A stretch of DNA of 64,000 nt from Psychrilyobacter atlanticus DSM 19335 (GCF_000426625.1 NZ_KE384548.1:558001-622000), one strand, 5' to 3'; counted from the first letter of the stretch, positions 52,559-61,668 are shown. The notes: generated by a model not told the origin, from the letters alone. Made by a program: numbers and translations.

Positions 52559-53893
52559 ATGAATAAATTTATGACTAAGTTTACAAATTTTACAGAAAAG
52601 CATTTGATGCCATTAGCATCTAAGATGGCTAACCAAAAACATCTTACAGCACTAAAAGATGGATTTGTATTTGCCATGCCATTTTTAATAGTAGGATCTT
52701 TTATATTACTTTTAGTTAACTTACCTTTTACGGATAAAGCGTCGCCATTATATATGCAGTGGTATGTTGATTTGATGAGTGCTCATAAAGCTAATTGGGT
52801 TCAGCCGTTTTATGTCAGTATGGGAGTTATGTCTTTATTTGTGTCTTTTGGAATTGGATACAGTTTATCTAATCAATATAAGTTAAATGGTATTACAGGT
52901 GGTTTTTTAACATTATTTACATTTCTTATGACATCGGCAAAACTAGACTGGGTTCCTATGGCAAAAGATCCACAAGTAATTAATGTATTTCATGTAGATG
53001 GCGGGTGGATGCCAGTAATGGACGCTAGATATTTAGATGCAAACGGTTTATTTACAGCAATAATAGGTTCATTTATAGCAATTGAGATATATAGGTTTAT
53101 GGCTACAAAAAAAATGGTGATAAAGTTACCTGATTCTGTTCCCCCAGCAATTGCAAAGTCATTTGAATTATTGACACCAATTATTGCGATAATAATAATT
53201 CTTCAACCTATTAATAATTGGGTTCAAAGTACAGGGAAAATGATTCCTAAATTAATAATGGATACTTTTGCACCACTTATTTCTGCATCGGATAGTCTAC
53301 CAGCAGTTTTATTAATTATTTTAATCGTCCATATACTATGGTTTGCTGGGCTACATGGGGTAAATGTAGTGGTAGCGATCATAAATCCGATTATTTTATC
53401 TAATTTAGCAGTCAATCAAGCTGCACTTCAAGCCGGAGATAAAATTCCTAAGATACTAGCCGGTGGTTTTTTAGATGCCTTTGTATACTTAGGAGGTGCT
53501 GGTGCAACGTTAGGACTTGCAATTGCCATGTCTAGAAGTAAAACAGATCACTTAAGGTCTATAGGGAAACTTGGGACAATTCCAGGGCTCTTCAATATAA
53601 ATGAACCCATAATATTTGGAGCTCCTGTAGTTATGAACCCGATATTGTTTATACCGTTCTTAGGAGTTCCAATAATTAATGCAACTATAGCTTGGTATGC
53701 TGTAAAAACAGGTTTAGTAGGTAAAATTGTAAGTTTAGTACCGTGGACAACACCAGGACCAGTAGCTGCATTATTAGCGACAAATTTTAGTGTTGGAGCA
53801 TTGATTTTGAGTGTTGGACTGGTTATATTATCTTACTTTATATACACACCTTTTGTGAAAGTATATGAAAAATCTTTAGAGTTAGAAAATTAA
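52559..53893 (+). CDS. PTS IIC permease, cellobiose/chitobiose class
   Basis: 444 residues with about ten helices. The segments DGFVFAMPFLIVGSFILLL (about 30-48), WFAGLHGVNVVVAIINPI near 261 and LFNINEPIIFGAPVVMNPI near 344 are standard IIC-Cel landmarks; the last contains the substrate-contact Asn-Glu. It takes up and presents a disaccharide or related glycoside for phosphorylation. The specific sugar is not readable, but the next gene suggests a muramic acid-containing substrate. Confidence 0.92.
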   Translation: MNKFMTKFTNFTEKHLMPLASKMANQKHLTALKDGFVFAMPFLIVGSFILLLVNLPFTDKASPLYMQWYVDLMSAHKANWVQPFYVSMGVMSLFVSFGIGYSLSNQYKLNGITGGFLTLFTFLMTSAKLDWVPMAKDPQVINVFHVDGGWMPVMDARYLDANGLFTAIIGSFIAIEIYRFMATKKMVIKLPDSVPPAIAKSFELLTPIIAIIIILQPINNWVQSTGKMIPKLIMDTFAPLISASDSLPAVLLIILIVHILWFAGLHGVNVVVAIINPIILSNLAVNQAALQAGDKIPKILAGGFLDAFVYLGGAGATLGLAIAMSRSKTDHLRSIGKLGTIPGLFNINEPIIFGAPVVMNPILFIPFLGVPIINATIAWYAVKTGLVGKIVSLVPWTTPGPVAALLATNFSVGALILSVGLVILSYFIYTPFVKVYEKSLELEN

Positions 53894-53916
53894 AGATTAA
53901 AAAGGAGACTTATAAT

Positions 53917-54999
53917 ATGAGAAGATTAGGAATTTCAGTATATCCTGAACATGCTGGTTTAGAAGAAAATAAAAATTATATAGCAATGGCAGCAAAATAT
54001 GGGTTTGATAGGATATTTACTTGTTTATTGTCTGTAAAAGGCGATCAAGAATCCATAGTTAGAGAGTTTAAAGAGATAATTACATATGCTAAAAGTTATA
54101 ACTTTGAAGTAATAGTAGATGTAGCACCATGTATATTTAAAGAATTAAAAATATCCTATGATGACTTATCATTTTTCCGTGAAATAGGGGTAGATGGATT
54201 AAGGCTAGATGAGGGCTTTTCTGGAGTAGAAGAAGCAATGATGACTTACAATAAAGAAAATTTGATGATTGAGTTAAATATAAGTCAACCAAATAAATAT
54301 CTTGAGAACATACTATCATATTGTGCTGATATCCATAATATTTTAGGATGTCATAATTTTTATCCTAAAAAAAGAAGTGGTTTAAAGAGGGAATTGTTTT
54401 TAGAAACTTCTAAAAACTACAAAAATAATGGAATAAGAGTAGCTGCATTTATAAACTCTACAGTTGCTACCTTTGGCCCTTGGTCGGTTTCTGAGGGGCT
54501 ATGTACATTAGAGGACCATAGGTATATAGAGGATATTACAGTCCAAGCAAGAGATCTTTGGAATACTGATGTTGTAGATGATGTTATTATAGCTAATTGC
54601 TTTGCTTCAGAGGATGAATTAAGGGCATTAGGGGAGCTTAGGAGGGGATTATTGACCTTAGATATAGACTTAGAGGTTGAAGTCTCTGAAATAGAAGCTA
54701 AAATTTTATACGATGAACTTCATTTTTACAGAGGGGATGCTAGTGAATATACTATAAGATCTACTATGCCCAGAGTAAAATATAAAGATTATGAAATATC
54801 TTCTAAAAATACAAGGAATATAAAAAGAGGAGATGTGATTATTGAGAATTCAAATTATGATAGATATAAAGGGGAATTACATATAGCCTTAAAAGATTAT
54901 GAAAATGAAGGGAATAGCAATGTAGTCGGTAGGGTTCGTGAAGATAATCTCATTTTCATAGATAAGATTAAATCATGGCAAAAATTTAAATTAAAATAA
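53917..54999 (+). CDS. mupG: DUF871 glycosidase, MupG-like 6-phospho-muramidase
   Basis: 360 residues. Starts MRRLGISVYPEHAGLEENKN and contains IFTCLLSV near 34, DGLRLDEGFSG near 91, HNFYPKKRSGL near 146 and a C-terminal cyclophilin-like domain (about 240-360). These are features of DUF871, whose characterised member MupG of Staphylococcus aureus hydrolyses GlcNAc-MurNAc-6-phosphate. Placed just after a PTS permease that would produce the 6-phosphorylated disaccharide. Substrate identity here is inference. Start has AAAGGAG upstream. Confidence 0.82.
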   Translation: MRRLGISVYPEHAGLEENKNYIAMAAKYGFDRIFTCLLSVKGDQESIVREFKEIITYAKSYNFEVIVDVAPCIFKELKISYDDLSFFREIGVDGLRLDEGFSGVEEAMMTYNKENLMIELNISQPNKYLENILSYCADIHNILGCHNFYPKKRSGLKRELFLETSKNYKNNGIRVAAFINSTVATFGPWSVSEGLCTLEDHRYIEDITVQARDLWNTDVVDDVIIANCFASEDELRALGELRRGLLTLDIDLEVEVSEIEAKILYDELHFYRGDASEYTIRSTMPRVKYKDYEISSKNTRNIKRGDVIIENSNYDRYKGELHIALKDYENEGNSNVVGRVREDNLIFIDKIKSWQKFKLK

Positions 55000-55026
55000 T
55001 ATATTAATTAAATTATGGAGGGGAAG

Positions 55027-56049
55027 ATGAAAAAAAAATTATCGATATTAGGATTAATTGTATTTTTAGGTACTAATACTTTTGCAGAGGAGGCACCTCA
55101 GACATTAGAACAGTTAAAGGCAGAAAATTTAAGTTTGAAAGAAAAATTAGCAAATACAGTACTTGTAGTAGAAGATAGTGGAAAAGCAGAAATAATAAAA
55201 CAGGGAAATCAAGGAGAAGAATGGCAAATCTCAGCTAGAACTTATATAGAAAAAGAAAAGTATGATCTAGGATCTAAGGATTTTGGAGAAAGTGAAAATA
55301 TTTTGATGTTTGGGACAGGAATTAATGCTGTTAAGGGGAATTGGGGTTATCACTTAAATGTAGAGCAGAGAGGAACTGGACATATTAATTCTGATGGAGC
55401 AGATAATCAAAATACAAGAGTAGATTATAAAATTAGATATCAAGCTACACCAAAAATTGGGGTTGCTTTTAAGTATAGAAGTGAAAGGGGAACAAAAAAA
55501 AGAGATGCATATGCAGCAGAACAAAATAGAAATAGAGACAGGGTAGAGTTAGGATTAGACTCTTCATATCAATATGTTTCTGGTTGGTTTGTAGTAGGAC
55601 ATGATGTAGATAGTACTAATGGAGCTAAAAATAAAGGTAATTATTATGAGGGAGATTTAGGTCCAACATTTTCAATCACAGATAATTTTGCATTAAGACC
55701 AACGGTCTATTCAACAGGAGAATTTTATAATAATAATGATGAAACTATGTATGATCATCAAGTTAGGTTAATGGGGATTTATCAAGCGACAGATAAGTTA
55801 ACAATTATGCCTAGAGTTAGATATTCATTACTAAGAGATCTATCAGAAACATCTAAAACTTATGATTATACAAGTGACTATAGAGTAAGAGCAGAATTGT
55901 TAGCAGCTTATAAAATTAACGATCAATGGTCGATAGATGGTGGTATAGCTTATGACTGGCAGGATAGAGAATATGATAGAGGAACATATAAAGAGAATAA
56001 AAATATAGATATGTTTTGGTATACGGCAGGAGTTAATTACAAATTCTAA
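55027..56049 (+). CDS. Outer-membrane porin-like beta-barrel protein
   Basis: 340 residues from the ATG at 55027; GGAGGGG lies inside the longer frame that starts at 55015. Signal peptide KKKLSILGLIVFLGTNTFA, then a short coiled coil (TLEQLKAENLSLKEKLA) seen in many fusobacterial outer-membrane proteins. About 12-14 amphipathic strands follow, ending WYTAGVNYKF with terminal Phe. It resembles KdgM-type oligosaccharide porins. Its position after the PTS and muramidase genes suggests a channel for their substrate. Confidence 0.8.
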   Translation: MKKKLSILGLIVFLGTNTFAEEAPQTLEQLKAENLSLKEKLANTVLVVEDSGKAEIIKQGNQGEEWQISARTYIEKEKYDLGSKDFGESENILMFGTGINAVKGNWGYHLNVEQRGTGHINSDGADNQNTRVDYKIRYQATPKIGVAFKYRSERGTKKRDAYAAEQNRNRDRVELGLDSSYQYVSGWFVVGHDVDSTNGAKNKGNYYEGDLGPTFSITDNFALRPTVYSTGEFYNNNDETMYDHQVRLMGIYQATDKLTIMPRVRYSLLRDLSETSKTYDYTSDYRVRAELLAAYKINDQWSIDGGIAYDWQDREYDRGTYKENKNIDMFWYTAGVNYKF

Positions 56050-56050
56050 A

Positions 56051-56118
56051 ATAATTTTTTAAACTTAGTTAATATAATGTAGATTTGAAAAATCACATGA
56101 AAAAAGAGTGTTTAATTT
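56051..56118 (+). repeat. Direct repeat, right copy
   Basis: Near-identical to 50237-50303 and in the same orientation. It starts just after the porin stop and ends in the terminator hairpin, as the left copy ends in a similar A- and G-rich stretch. Confidence 0.75.
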
Positions 56119-56134
56119 AACACTCTTTTTTTAT
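56103..56134. terminator. Bidirectional terminator between porin and marR
   Basis: AAAAGAGTGT and ACACTCTTTT form a 10-bp stem around TTAATTTA, with A- and T-tracts on either side. It overlaps the marR stop codon. Confidence 0.8.
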
Positions 56135-56566
56135 TTCATTGTGCATATCTTTTATATTTTTAAGAACTTGATCCAATGTGTTTATTGTTTGAAGATACTC
56201 TTCTTCTGGGATCTCTTTTACCATATCTTTCAAAAAATCAGCCGCTTCAACTTTAATTACTTTATAAGCTTTCTCTCCTTTAGGTGTCAAATAGAGATTA
56301 AAAGCTCTCTTGTCTTTAGCATCGGGTATTTTTTCTATTAATCCGCTCTTCAAAAGCTTAGTAACAGCTTTAGTCGTAGTAGCTCTATCTATCACTAAAT
56401 ATTTACTGAGTGTCATTAGAGAAAGGCCTGGATCTCTTTTTATGGATACAAGAAATGGATATGTTCCTGCTGTTATCCCAGACTCTGTAAGATTATGATT
56501 CAATACTGTCATTTGGTGCCTGTAGATTGCTGCTATATATTGCATAATTTCAAATTTTTTTTTCAA
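56117..56566 (-). CDS. MarR-family transcriptional regulator
   Basis: 149 residues, TTG start. The winged helix spans about 40-100: SLMTLSKYLVIDRATTTKAV (recognition helix) and wing DAKDKRAFNLYLTPKG with the D-x-R-D/K-R motif. MarR dimers repress nearby genes and release DNA on binding small phenolic or lipophilic ligands. It is the last gene of the efflux operon, 60 bases after the DUF2955 gene, and probably binds the palindromes at 58724-58768. Confidence 0.88.
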   Translation of the reverse strand: MKKKFEIMQYIAAIYRHQMTVLNHNLTESGITAGTYPFLVSIKRDPGLSLMTLSKYLVIDRATTTKAVTKLLKSGLIEKIPDAKDKRAFNLYLTPKGEKAYKVIKVEAADFLKDMVKEIPEEEYLQTINTLDQVLKNIKDMHNEIKKEC

Positions 56567-56626
56567 AATATTCCACCTCTTTTTAGTTAATCCTTATAAC
56601 TATTGTATAGGTAATAAATAAATAAA

Positions 56627-57604
56627 TCAATCCTTTTGAAATAATCCAAAAATAAAGATCATAAACAACATAGCACTGCTCAATAAAAATGCTCTCAGTG
56701 TAGACTTATACAATGCAGCACCATCTGTTGATAAATAAAGTGTTAATGGAACAATAATCCCTGTAACCATTTTCATATTATGATATGTTTTTTTAGGATG
56801 ATTAGGACATATTGCCCTTTTAATTATAGGTATAAAGATTAAAAACAGCCCTGATACTAATAAAAAAATATTTTCATTCATTCCAAAAATAAGCAGACTA
56901 AAAATGGTCGTTATAATACAGGCTTTGGTGTATGCTTTGATATTTTCTTTTGCTTTAAATTTTGCTTTTTTTATATCAAAATCTCTAAAGAGAGAGATAA
57001 TAATAATATAAGGAAAAAATGCAAACCGCAGTTCAAATAGCATAAAACACTCCCAAATAATGAGGAGTATAAAAGCATAAAAAATAATTTCTTTATCTGT
57101 CATCTTAGCCACTTCACAGGGAAGAGGTTCATCACTTTTTCCCCTGCCTGGAAAAAGAAAAAAGCCCGCTGTCACAATGATAAATACCCATAAAGCTTGA
57201 AACCAATATTGATAAACTAATATTTCATAGGAAGATTCAATATAACTTCCAAAAATAGATGACAAATTAAAAGTCATAATAAACATAAGGGCATTCCCGC
57301 AATTATGTTTATGTGCAAACAATTTTAATACAGTGATAAATATAGCATATGCTGCTATACTCTGCAAAAAAGGAAATCCATCAAATATTTGGCCATTTAA
57401 CATTCCTATATAAAATCCTAAACAAATTATCTTAATTTTAAAAAATAACTCCTTAAAATTATATTTTTTCATTCCCAAAGTTATAATTAAAGGAAAGATA
57501 CATAAAACCATGGGGTTGATAAAATGAAATAATTTAGAAAGGGTAATACCTGATACAGAGGTAAAGAGAAGTCTTCTATATAAATTTTTCAATTCTTTTT
57601 CCAT
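56627..57604 (-). CDS. DUF2955-type membrane protein (FUSC-like efflux component)
   Basis: 325 residues with about ten hydrophobic helices arranged as two halves around a hydrophilic linker (PGRGKSDEPLPCEVAKMTDKE, near 148-170), as in FUSC/AaeB-like and DUF2955 proteins. These inner-membrane proteins are encoded beside HlyD-family adaptors and are thought to export aromatic or lipophilic compounds. It starts 9 bases after the adaptor gene, with GGAGG upstream. Confidence 0.72.
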   Translation of the reverse strand: MEKELKNLYRRLLFTSVSGITLSKLFHFINPMVLCIFPLIITLGMKKYNFKELFFKIKIICLGFYIGMLNGQIFDGFPFLQSIAAYAIFITVLKLFAHKHNCGNALMFIMTFNLSSIFGSYIESSYEILVYQYWFQALWVFIIVTAGFFLFPGRGKSDEPLPCEVAKMTDKEIIFYAFILLIIWECFMLFELRFAFFPYIIIISLFRDFDIKKAKFKAKENIKAYTKACIITTIFSLLIFGMNENIFLLVSGLFLIFIPIIKRAICPNHPKKTYHNMKMVTGIIVPLTLYLSTDGAALYKSTLRAFLLSSAMLFMIFIFGLFQKD

Positions 57605-57613
57605 AGCACCCTC

Positions 57614-58681
57614 CTAATAAATATAATTAGCAAAACTCATTAGTTTTATCCATACCCACGCTATTTTTGATAAAATCTTATGGTTGGAGTTTATAATGGT
57701 TACTGCTCCTTTTGAACCAGAACTTATATTTATACCTTCTGAAAGTTCTTCATTTAAAACTATTTTTACCCTTACCCGTCCGGAAGCTCTGATCCACCTG
57801 GTGTCTTTTTCTATTGTGTAAAGTTTATCAGGAGAGGTATAACCTGATTGCATTATTGAGACTGTTTTATCGATAGACCCCTTAAATATTTTTCCAGGAA
57901 CAGAATCAAAAATGATAAGAGCCTCTTGTCCGGATTTAAAATTATTTAGACTTTTCTCCATATAGTCTACATAAATATTTAAATTATCTTTATTATAGAT
58001 ATAACCGTAACTGGTACTTGTATTTACCATCTGACCTTTAAAAAGCTGATGCATTGATAGATAACCTGAAAAATGAGATCTTACCACTGTATCCTTTAAA
58101 TCCTTTTTTACTAATTCAATTTGAGTTTTAATAGATTTAAGTATTTCATTGTCTGAAGATTTTTCTCCCCTTTTTTCAATTAAAGAATTAACCATAAACT
58201 CAACTGCTTCGACTTTTTTCTGGGATAGTTTATATTTTAGCTGCCAATCCTCAAATTCAACTTTAGCTATTAGTTCTTCTAAATAGAGTTCTTTATATCT
58301 GACATAATTGATCTTTGTATAATGTAAGGTGATTTTAGCTTCTAGAAGTTGTTTTTTAGCCTCCATTATCTTATAATCCATAGCTTTTAATTGATTTTGC
58401 TGATCTTTATATTGATATGTCAATTCTTCCAATTTCAATTTTAATTTTTTATCATCTACTTTAAATAGAGGAGCTCCTGGTTCCACCCATTCTCCATCAT
58501 CTATTAAAATTTCAGTTATTTTCCCGTTAACTTCACTATAGATAGGATAAAGGCTGTATTCAATACTTGCTCTTGCTGAATAGGGAGTATAGTAAGCCAA
58601 AGCTGCAGATATAATAAAGGTCAATATAAAAACTCCAAGTATTATAAAATAAATATTTTTTAGTTGTTTTAAATATTTCAT
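57614..58681 (-). CDS. HlyD/EmrA-family membrane fusion protein
   Basis: 355 residues from the ATG at 58681, which follows GGAGG; the longer frame from the TTG at 58696 contains that site. An N-terminal transmembrane anchor (about 8-28) precedes the split biotinyl-lipoyl domain (GKITEILIDDGEWVEPGAPLFKVDD, near 45-70), a long alpha-helical hairpin (70-195) and the second lipoyl half (VRSHFSGYLSMHQLFKGQMV). It bridges the inner-membrane exporter to the outer envelope. No TolC-like gene is in the window. Confidence 0.88.
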   Translation of the reverse strand: MKYLKQLKNIYFIILGVFILTFIISAALAYYTPYSARASIEYSLYPIYSEVNGKITEILIDDGEWVEPGAPLFKVDDKKLKLKLEELTYQYKDQQNQLKAMDYKIMEAKKQLLEAKITLHYTKINYVRYKELYLEELIAKVEFEDWQLKYKLSQKKVEAVEFMVNSLIEKRGEKSSDNEILKSIKTQIELVKKDLKDTVVRSHFSGYLSMHQLFKGQMVNTSTSYGYIYNKDNLNIYVDYMEKSLNNFKSGQEALIIFDSVPGKIFKGSIDKTVSIMQSGYTSPDKLYTIEKDTRWIRASGRVRVKIVLNEELSEGINISSGSKGAVTIINSNHKILSKIAWVWIKLMSFANYIY

Positions 58682-58717
58682 GATAAGTTCCTCCAATTAA
58701 TTTTTTACTGTTTTAAT

Positions 58718-58746
58718 ATAGTACAACAATATTGTTGCAATTGCAA
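58718..58746 (-). promoter_or_regulatory. Promoter of the efflux operon
   Basis: On the minus strand TTGCAA, a 17-base spacer and TACTAT lie about 40 bases before the adaptor start. The -35 box and spacer coincide with the palindromes at 58724-58747, so a bound repressor would block RNA polymerase. Confidence 0.55.
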
Positions 58747-58768
58747 CTTTATTTGTTGCGGCCGCAAC
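58724..58768. promoter_or_regulatory. MarR operator candidates: overlapping and paired 14-bp palindromes
   Basis: Three perfect 14-bp palindromes: CAACAATATTGTTG (58724-58737), GTTGCAATTGCAAC (58734-58747) and GTTGCGGCCGCAAC (58755-58768). The last two share GTTGC arms and have centres 21 bp apart, two helical turns, the layout expected for two dimers on one face of DNA. They cover the efflux promoter. Confidence 0.75.
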
Positions 58769-58847
58769 TTTATTTTGATGTGTTAAAAATTTTATGTTTC
58801 TATTCCTTTAAACTGCAGTCATTATATTTTCAAAATCTATTTTTTTA

Positions 58848-58876
58848 TTCAATTTTGAAAAAATAAGTAGTATACT
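58848..58876 (+). promoter_or_regulatory. Possible promoter of the CHASE4-GGDEF gene
   Basis: TTCAAT (58848-58853), a 17-base spacer and TATACT (58871-58876). The -35 box is weak; assignment rests on spacing and the -10 box. Confidence 0.4.
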
Positions 58877-58992
58877 AATAATAAGTACAGTATTAAATAT
58901 AAAATAAATAAAGATTTATAGCTATTTACTTCTGATAAAACCTTATATTTGGAGATTTTAAATATTTATATAAAAAATAATGGAGGATTTCA

Positions 58993-60585
58993 TTGAAAAA
59001 AAATCTAGAAAATTCTATGAAAAAATATTTCTTTTCTCTCGTATGCATAATGACCTTTACCTATATAAGTTCTTATATTTTGGTTGTTATTCCTGCTCTT
59101 AAAAGGGCTACCAGAGAAAAACATAAGCAGGATATAAATAAATTATTTTCAGTTACATCACAACAATTTGATCATCTTTCCTCAATCCTAAAGGATAACT
59201 CAGAATGGGATACACTATATGAAAGTATGGATGGAACTATGAGTAGGAAGGAAAAAGAAATTTTTTTAAATGACCTTTTTGCAGAGGATTCCTTAAAACT
59301 TTTTGGATTAGATTATATTGCTATCTATGATGAGAAGCAAAACGAAGTTATCAATTATTCTATCTCCAAAACAAATATAAAAAACGCCATCTCATTGAAG
59401 GGAAAAAAATATTTTCTCAGCAGCCAGCCCAGCGGTAAAAATAGAGTCAAAACAGTATCAGGGTATATGGATATAGCTGGAAAAGCCTATATGTTTTTTT
59501 CTCATGTTATTTTACATAACGATGGTACCGGCAGATCCATTGGACATCTTTTATTTATTAAGGAAATAGATGAAGACTACATATTTGATTTAAAGATAAA
59601 AAATAATTTATTGTTGCAAATTTATATCCCCAATGAAAATGATGAAAAACTTATAAAGAAAATTATTGATTCAAAAAAAGAATTAGATTTTTATTCTCAC
59701 CGAATAGAAGGCGGTAAGAGGTTATATTACGTCCCTTATATGAAAAGTGTTCACAATATAGCCTACATCATAAAGGTGACAGTAGATGACAGTATCTCCA
59801 AGGGAGCCCTATTAAATTTTTGGATAGGTATGACCCCGATTATTCTTTCGTTCTTTTTTATTTTCTTTGTAAGAAATAGATTAAATGAAAAATTAATTGC
59901 TCCTCTTGTATCACTTTATAGCCATATTATCTCTATAAAAGAAAATCAAAAATATAAGCTCCTTGTATATCCTGAGGTAGGGAATGAGATGGATGAAGTT
60001 CTCAGAGCATTTAATAACTTCATGGTTAAAGTAGAAGAGCAAAAAAATGATATAAAAAATAAAAAAATTGCACTAGAAAAGCTGGCATACACAGATTATT
60101 TAACAGGTCTGGCTACCAGAAGATTTCTAGATGAGGGGTATGACCTTTTATTTAAAAGTGCTAAAAGATCTGACAGTGTATTAACACTCATTATGATGGA
60201 TATAGATTTTTTTAAAAAATATAATGATAGGTATGGCCACCCTGAAGGTGATCGGATTTTAAAAATAATTGGAAAACTTCTAAAAAAAGTTTTTAAAAGA
60301 GAGGGAGACATAGCCGGCAGGTACGGAGGGGAGGAGTTTTTAATAATTTTATATCAGACCCCTTTAAAAGAAACTATACGTCTGGTAAATGAATTCCAAA
60401 ATAAATTAGAGATGTGCAATCTAAAACACGAAGATTCTTATTTTGGAAAAGTAACAGTTAGTATGGGCATAAAAAGTTCTAAGATAGTTAAAAATCAAAA
60501 TTCTCATTTATTTTTAAAAGAAGCTGATAAAGCTCTCTACAAAGCTAAGGAAAGCGGCAGAAATAAATATATATTTGAACTTTAA
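58993..60585 (+). CDS. CHASE4-GGDEF diguanylate cyclase
   Basis: 530 residues, TTG start with TGGAGG upstream. Two transmembrane helices (about 13-35 and 276-295) flank a periplasmic CHASE4-like sensor (residues 40-270) with the typical FDHLSSILKDNSEWDTLYESM start. A HAMP-like linker (295-350) leads to a GGDEF domain with DYLTGLATRR, DIDFFKKYNDRYGHPEGD and the intact active site RYGGEEF (near 438). It makes c-di-GMP in response to an extracytoplasmic signal. The RxxD inhibitory site is not obvious. Confidence 0.9.
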   Translation: MKKNLENSMKKYFFSLVCIMTFTYISSYILVVIPALKRATREKHKQDINKLFSVTSQQFDHLSSILKDNSEWDTLYESMDGTMSRKEKEIFLNDLFAEDSLKLFGLDYIAIYDEKQNEVINYSISKTNIKNAISLKGKKYFLSSQPSGKNRVKTVSGYMDIAGKAYMFFSHVILHNDGTGRSIGHLLFIKEIDEDYIFDLKIKNNLLLQIYIPNENDEKLIKKIIDSKKELDFYSHRIEGGKRLYYVPYMKSVHNIAYIIKVTVDDSISKGALLNFWIGMTPIILSFFFIFFVRNRLNEKLIAPLVSLYSHIISIKENQKYKLLVYPEVGNEMDEVLRAFNNFMVKVEEQKNDIKNKKIALEKLAYTDYLTGLATRRFLDEGYDLLFKSAKRSDSVLTLIMMDIDFFKKYNDRYGHPEGDRILKIIGKLLKKVFKREGDIAGRYGGEEFLIILYQTPLKETIRLVNEFQNKLEMCNLKHEDSYFGKVTVSMGIKSSKIVKNQNSHLFLKEADKALYKAKESGRNKYIFEL

Positions 60586-60634
60586 TAAAAACATTTAAAC
60601 TATTTCTCGCCTAACTGACCTAAGTTTTTTTCTT

Positions 60635-60680
60635 AAATATAAATAAAGACCTCCCAGCTGGGAGGTCTTTATTTATATTT
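60635..60680. terminator. Perfect 46-bp palindromic bidirectional terminator
   Basis: The two 23-base halves are exact inverses, centred on the CCCAGCTGGG core, with A-rich 5' and T-rich 3' ends in both directions. It lies between two converging genes and overlaps the reductase stop codon. Confidence 0.88.
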
Positions 60681-61668
60681 ATTTTGAATGTTTTAAAATT
60701 ACCCTTCCAATCAGCCTTGAATTTAGCATGTCCTGCACTTTTCCTAATATCTCATTCAATTGAACTTCTTCAATTCCATTTTCTAACTGACTTCCTTTCC
60801 AAGACTCAGCTAACAACCTCCATACTTCCTCTCTCTTTTCTTGAGGACATTGTACAGAATCAATTCCAATGAGACGTACTCCCCTTAAAATAAAAGGATA
60901 AACATTCATATTGTCAATATTTCCTCCTGCTATATTCCCGCAAGTAGTGACAACACCACCATATTTTAAGGTTCTGATAGCAGTCGACAAAGGATCTCCT
61001 CCTACTGTATCAATAACTCCTGCCCAAGTTTGTTTCAACATTGCTTTATTAGATGTATCTTTAAATTCATCTCTGGTAAGGGTATCACTAGCTCCTAATT
61101 CCAATAAAAAATTTCTTTTTTCTTCATTTTGAACAACACCTACTACTTCATAGCCTAATTTAACCAAAAACTTAACTGTGTGACTTCCTACTCCTCCAGA
61201 AGCTCCTGTTACAAGTATTGGTCCGTCTTCAGGATCTACTATTGAAATTAACTCATAGACAGACAATGCTGAGGTAAATCCAGCTGTCCCATAGATCATT
61301 GCCTCTTTTAAAGTTAAATTTTTAGGTTTTTTTACTATCCAGCTAGAAGGGATTCTTATATATTCACCAAATCCTCCATCTGTATTCATCCCTAGATCAT
61401 ATCCAGTGATAAAAACTTCCTCACCTGCTTTAAAAGCAGGGTTTTCAGATGAATAAACAATACCTGCAGCATCTATTCCCGGTGTATGTGGAAAATTTCT
61501 CGTTACCCCTTTATTTCCTGTACAAGATAGTGCATCTTTATAATTTAAAGACGAATACAAAACCTTAATAACTACATCTCCTTCTGGAAGATTTTCTATC
61601 TTTCTTTCTACAATTTTTGGGATATACTGACCCTCTTCTTCAAAAATTCTTACAGCTTTAAAATTCAT
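60679..61668 (-). CDS. YhdH/AcuI-family NADPH-dependent reductase
   Basis: 329 residues of the medium-chain dehydrogenase/reductase superfamily without zinc ligands. Landmarks: YSSLNYKDALSCTGNKGV (near 39), PHTPGIDAAGIV (near 61), GTAGFTSALSVYEL (near 127), GASGGVGS (Rossmann, near 156) and GVIDTVGGDPL (near 215). The YhdH/AcuI group reduces acrylyl-CoA or small quinones and enals. Stands alone with its own promoter and operator-like repeat. Confidence 0.87.
   Translation of the reverse strand: MNFKAVRIFEEEGQYIPKIVERKIENLPEGDVVIKVLYSSLNYKDALSCTGNKGVTRNFPHTPGIDAAGIVYSSENPAFKAGEEVFITGYDLGMNTDGGFGEYIRIPSSWIVKKPKNLTLKEAMIYGTAGFTSALSVYELISIVDPEDGPILVTGASGGVGSHTVKFLVKLGYEVVGVVQNEEKRNFLLELGASDTLTRDEFKDTSNKAMLKQTWAGVIDTVGGDPLSTAIRTLKYGGVVTTCGNIAGGNIDNMNVYPFILRGVRLIGIDSVQCPQEKREEVWRLLAESWKGSQLENGIEEVQLNEILGKVQDMLNSRLIGRVILKHSK

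Larger units (their letters stand above)
58682..58992. other. 311-base divergent regulatory region
   Basis: Lies between the efflux operon (minus) and the CHASE4-GGDEF gene (plus). It contains the operator and promoter at 58710-58768, a weaker plus-strand promoter at 58848-58876, and otherwise AT-rich sequence with no visible gene. Confidence 0.6.
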
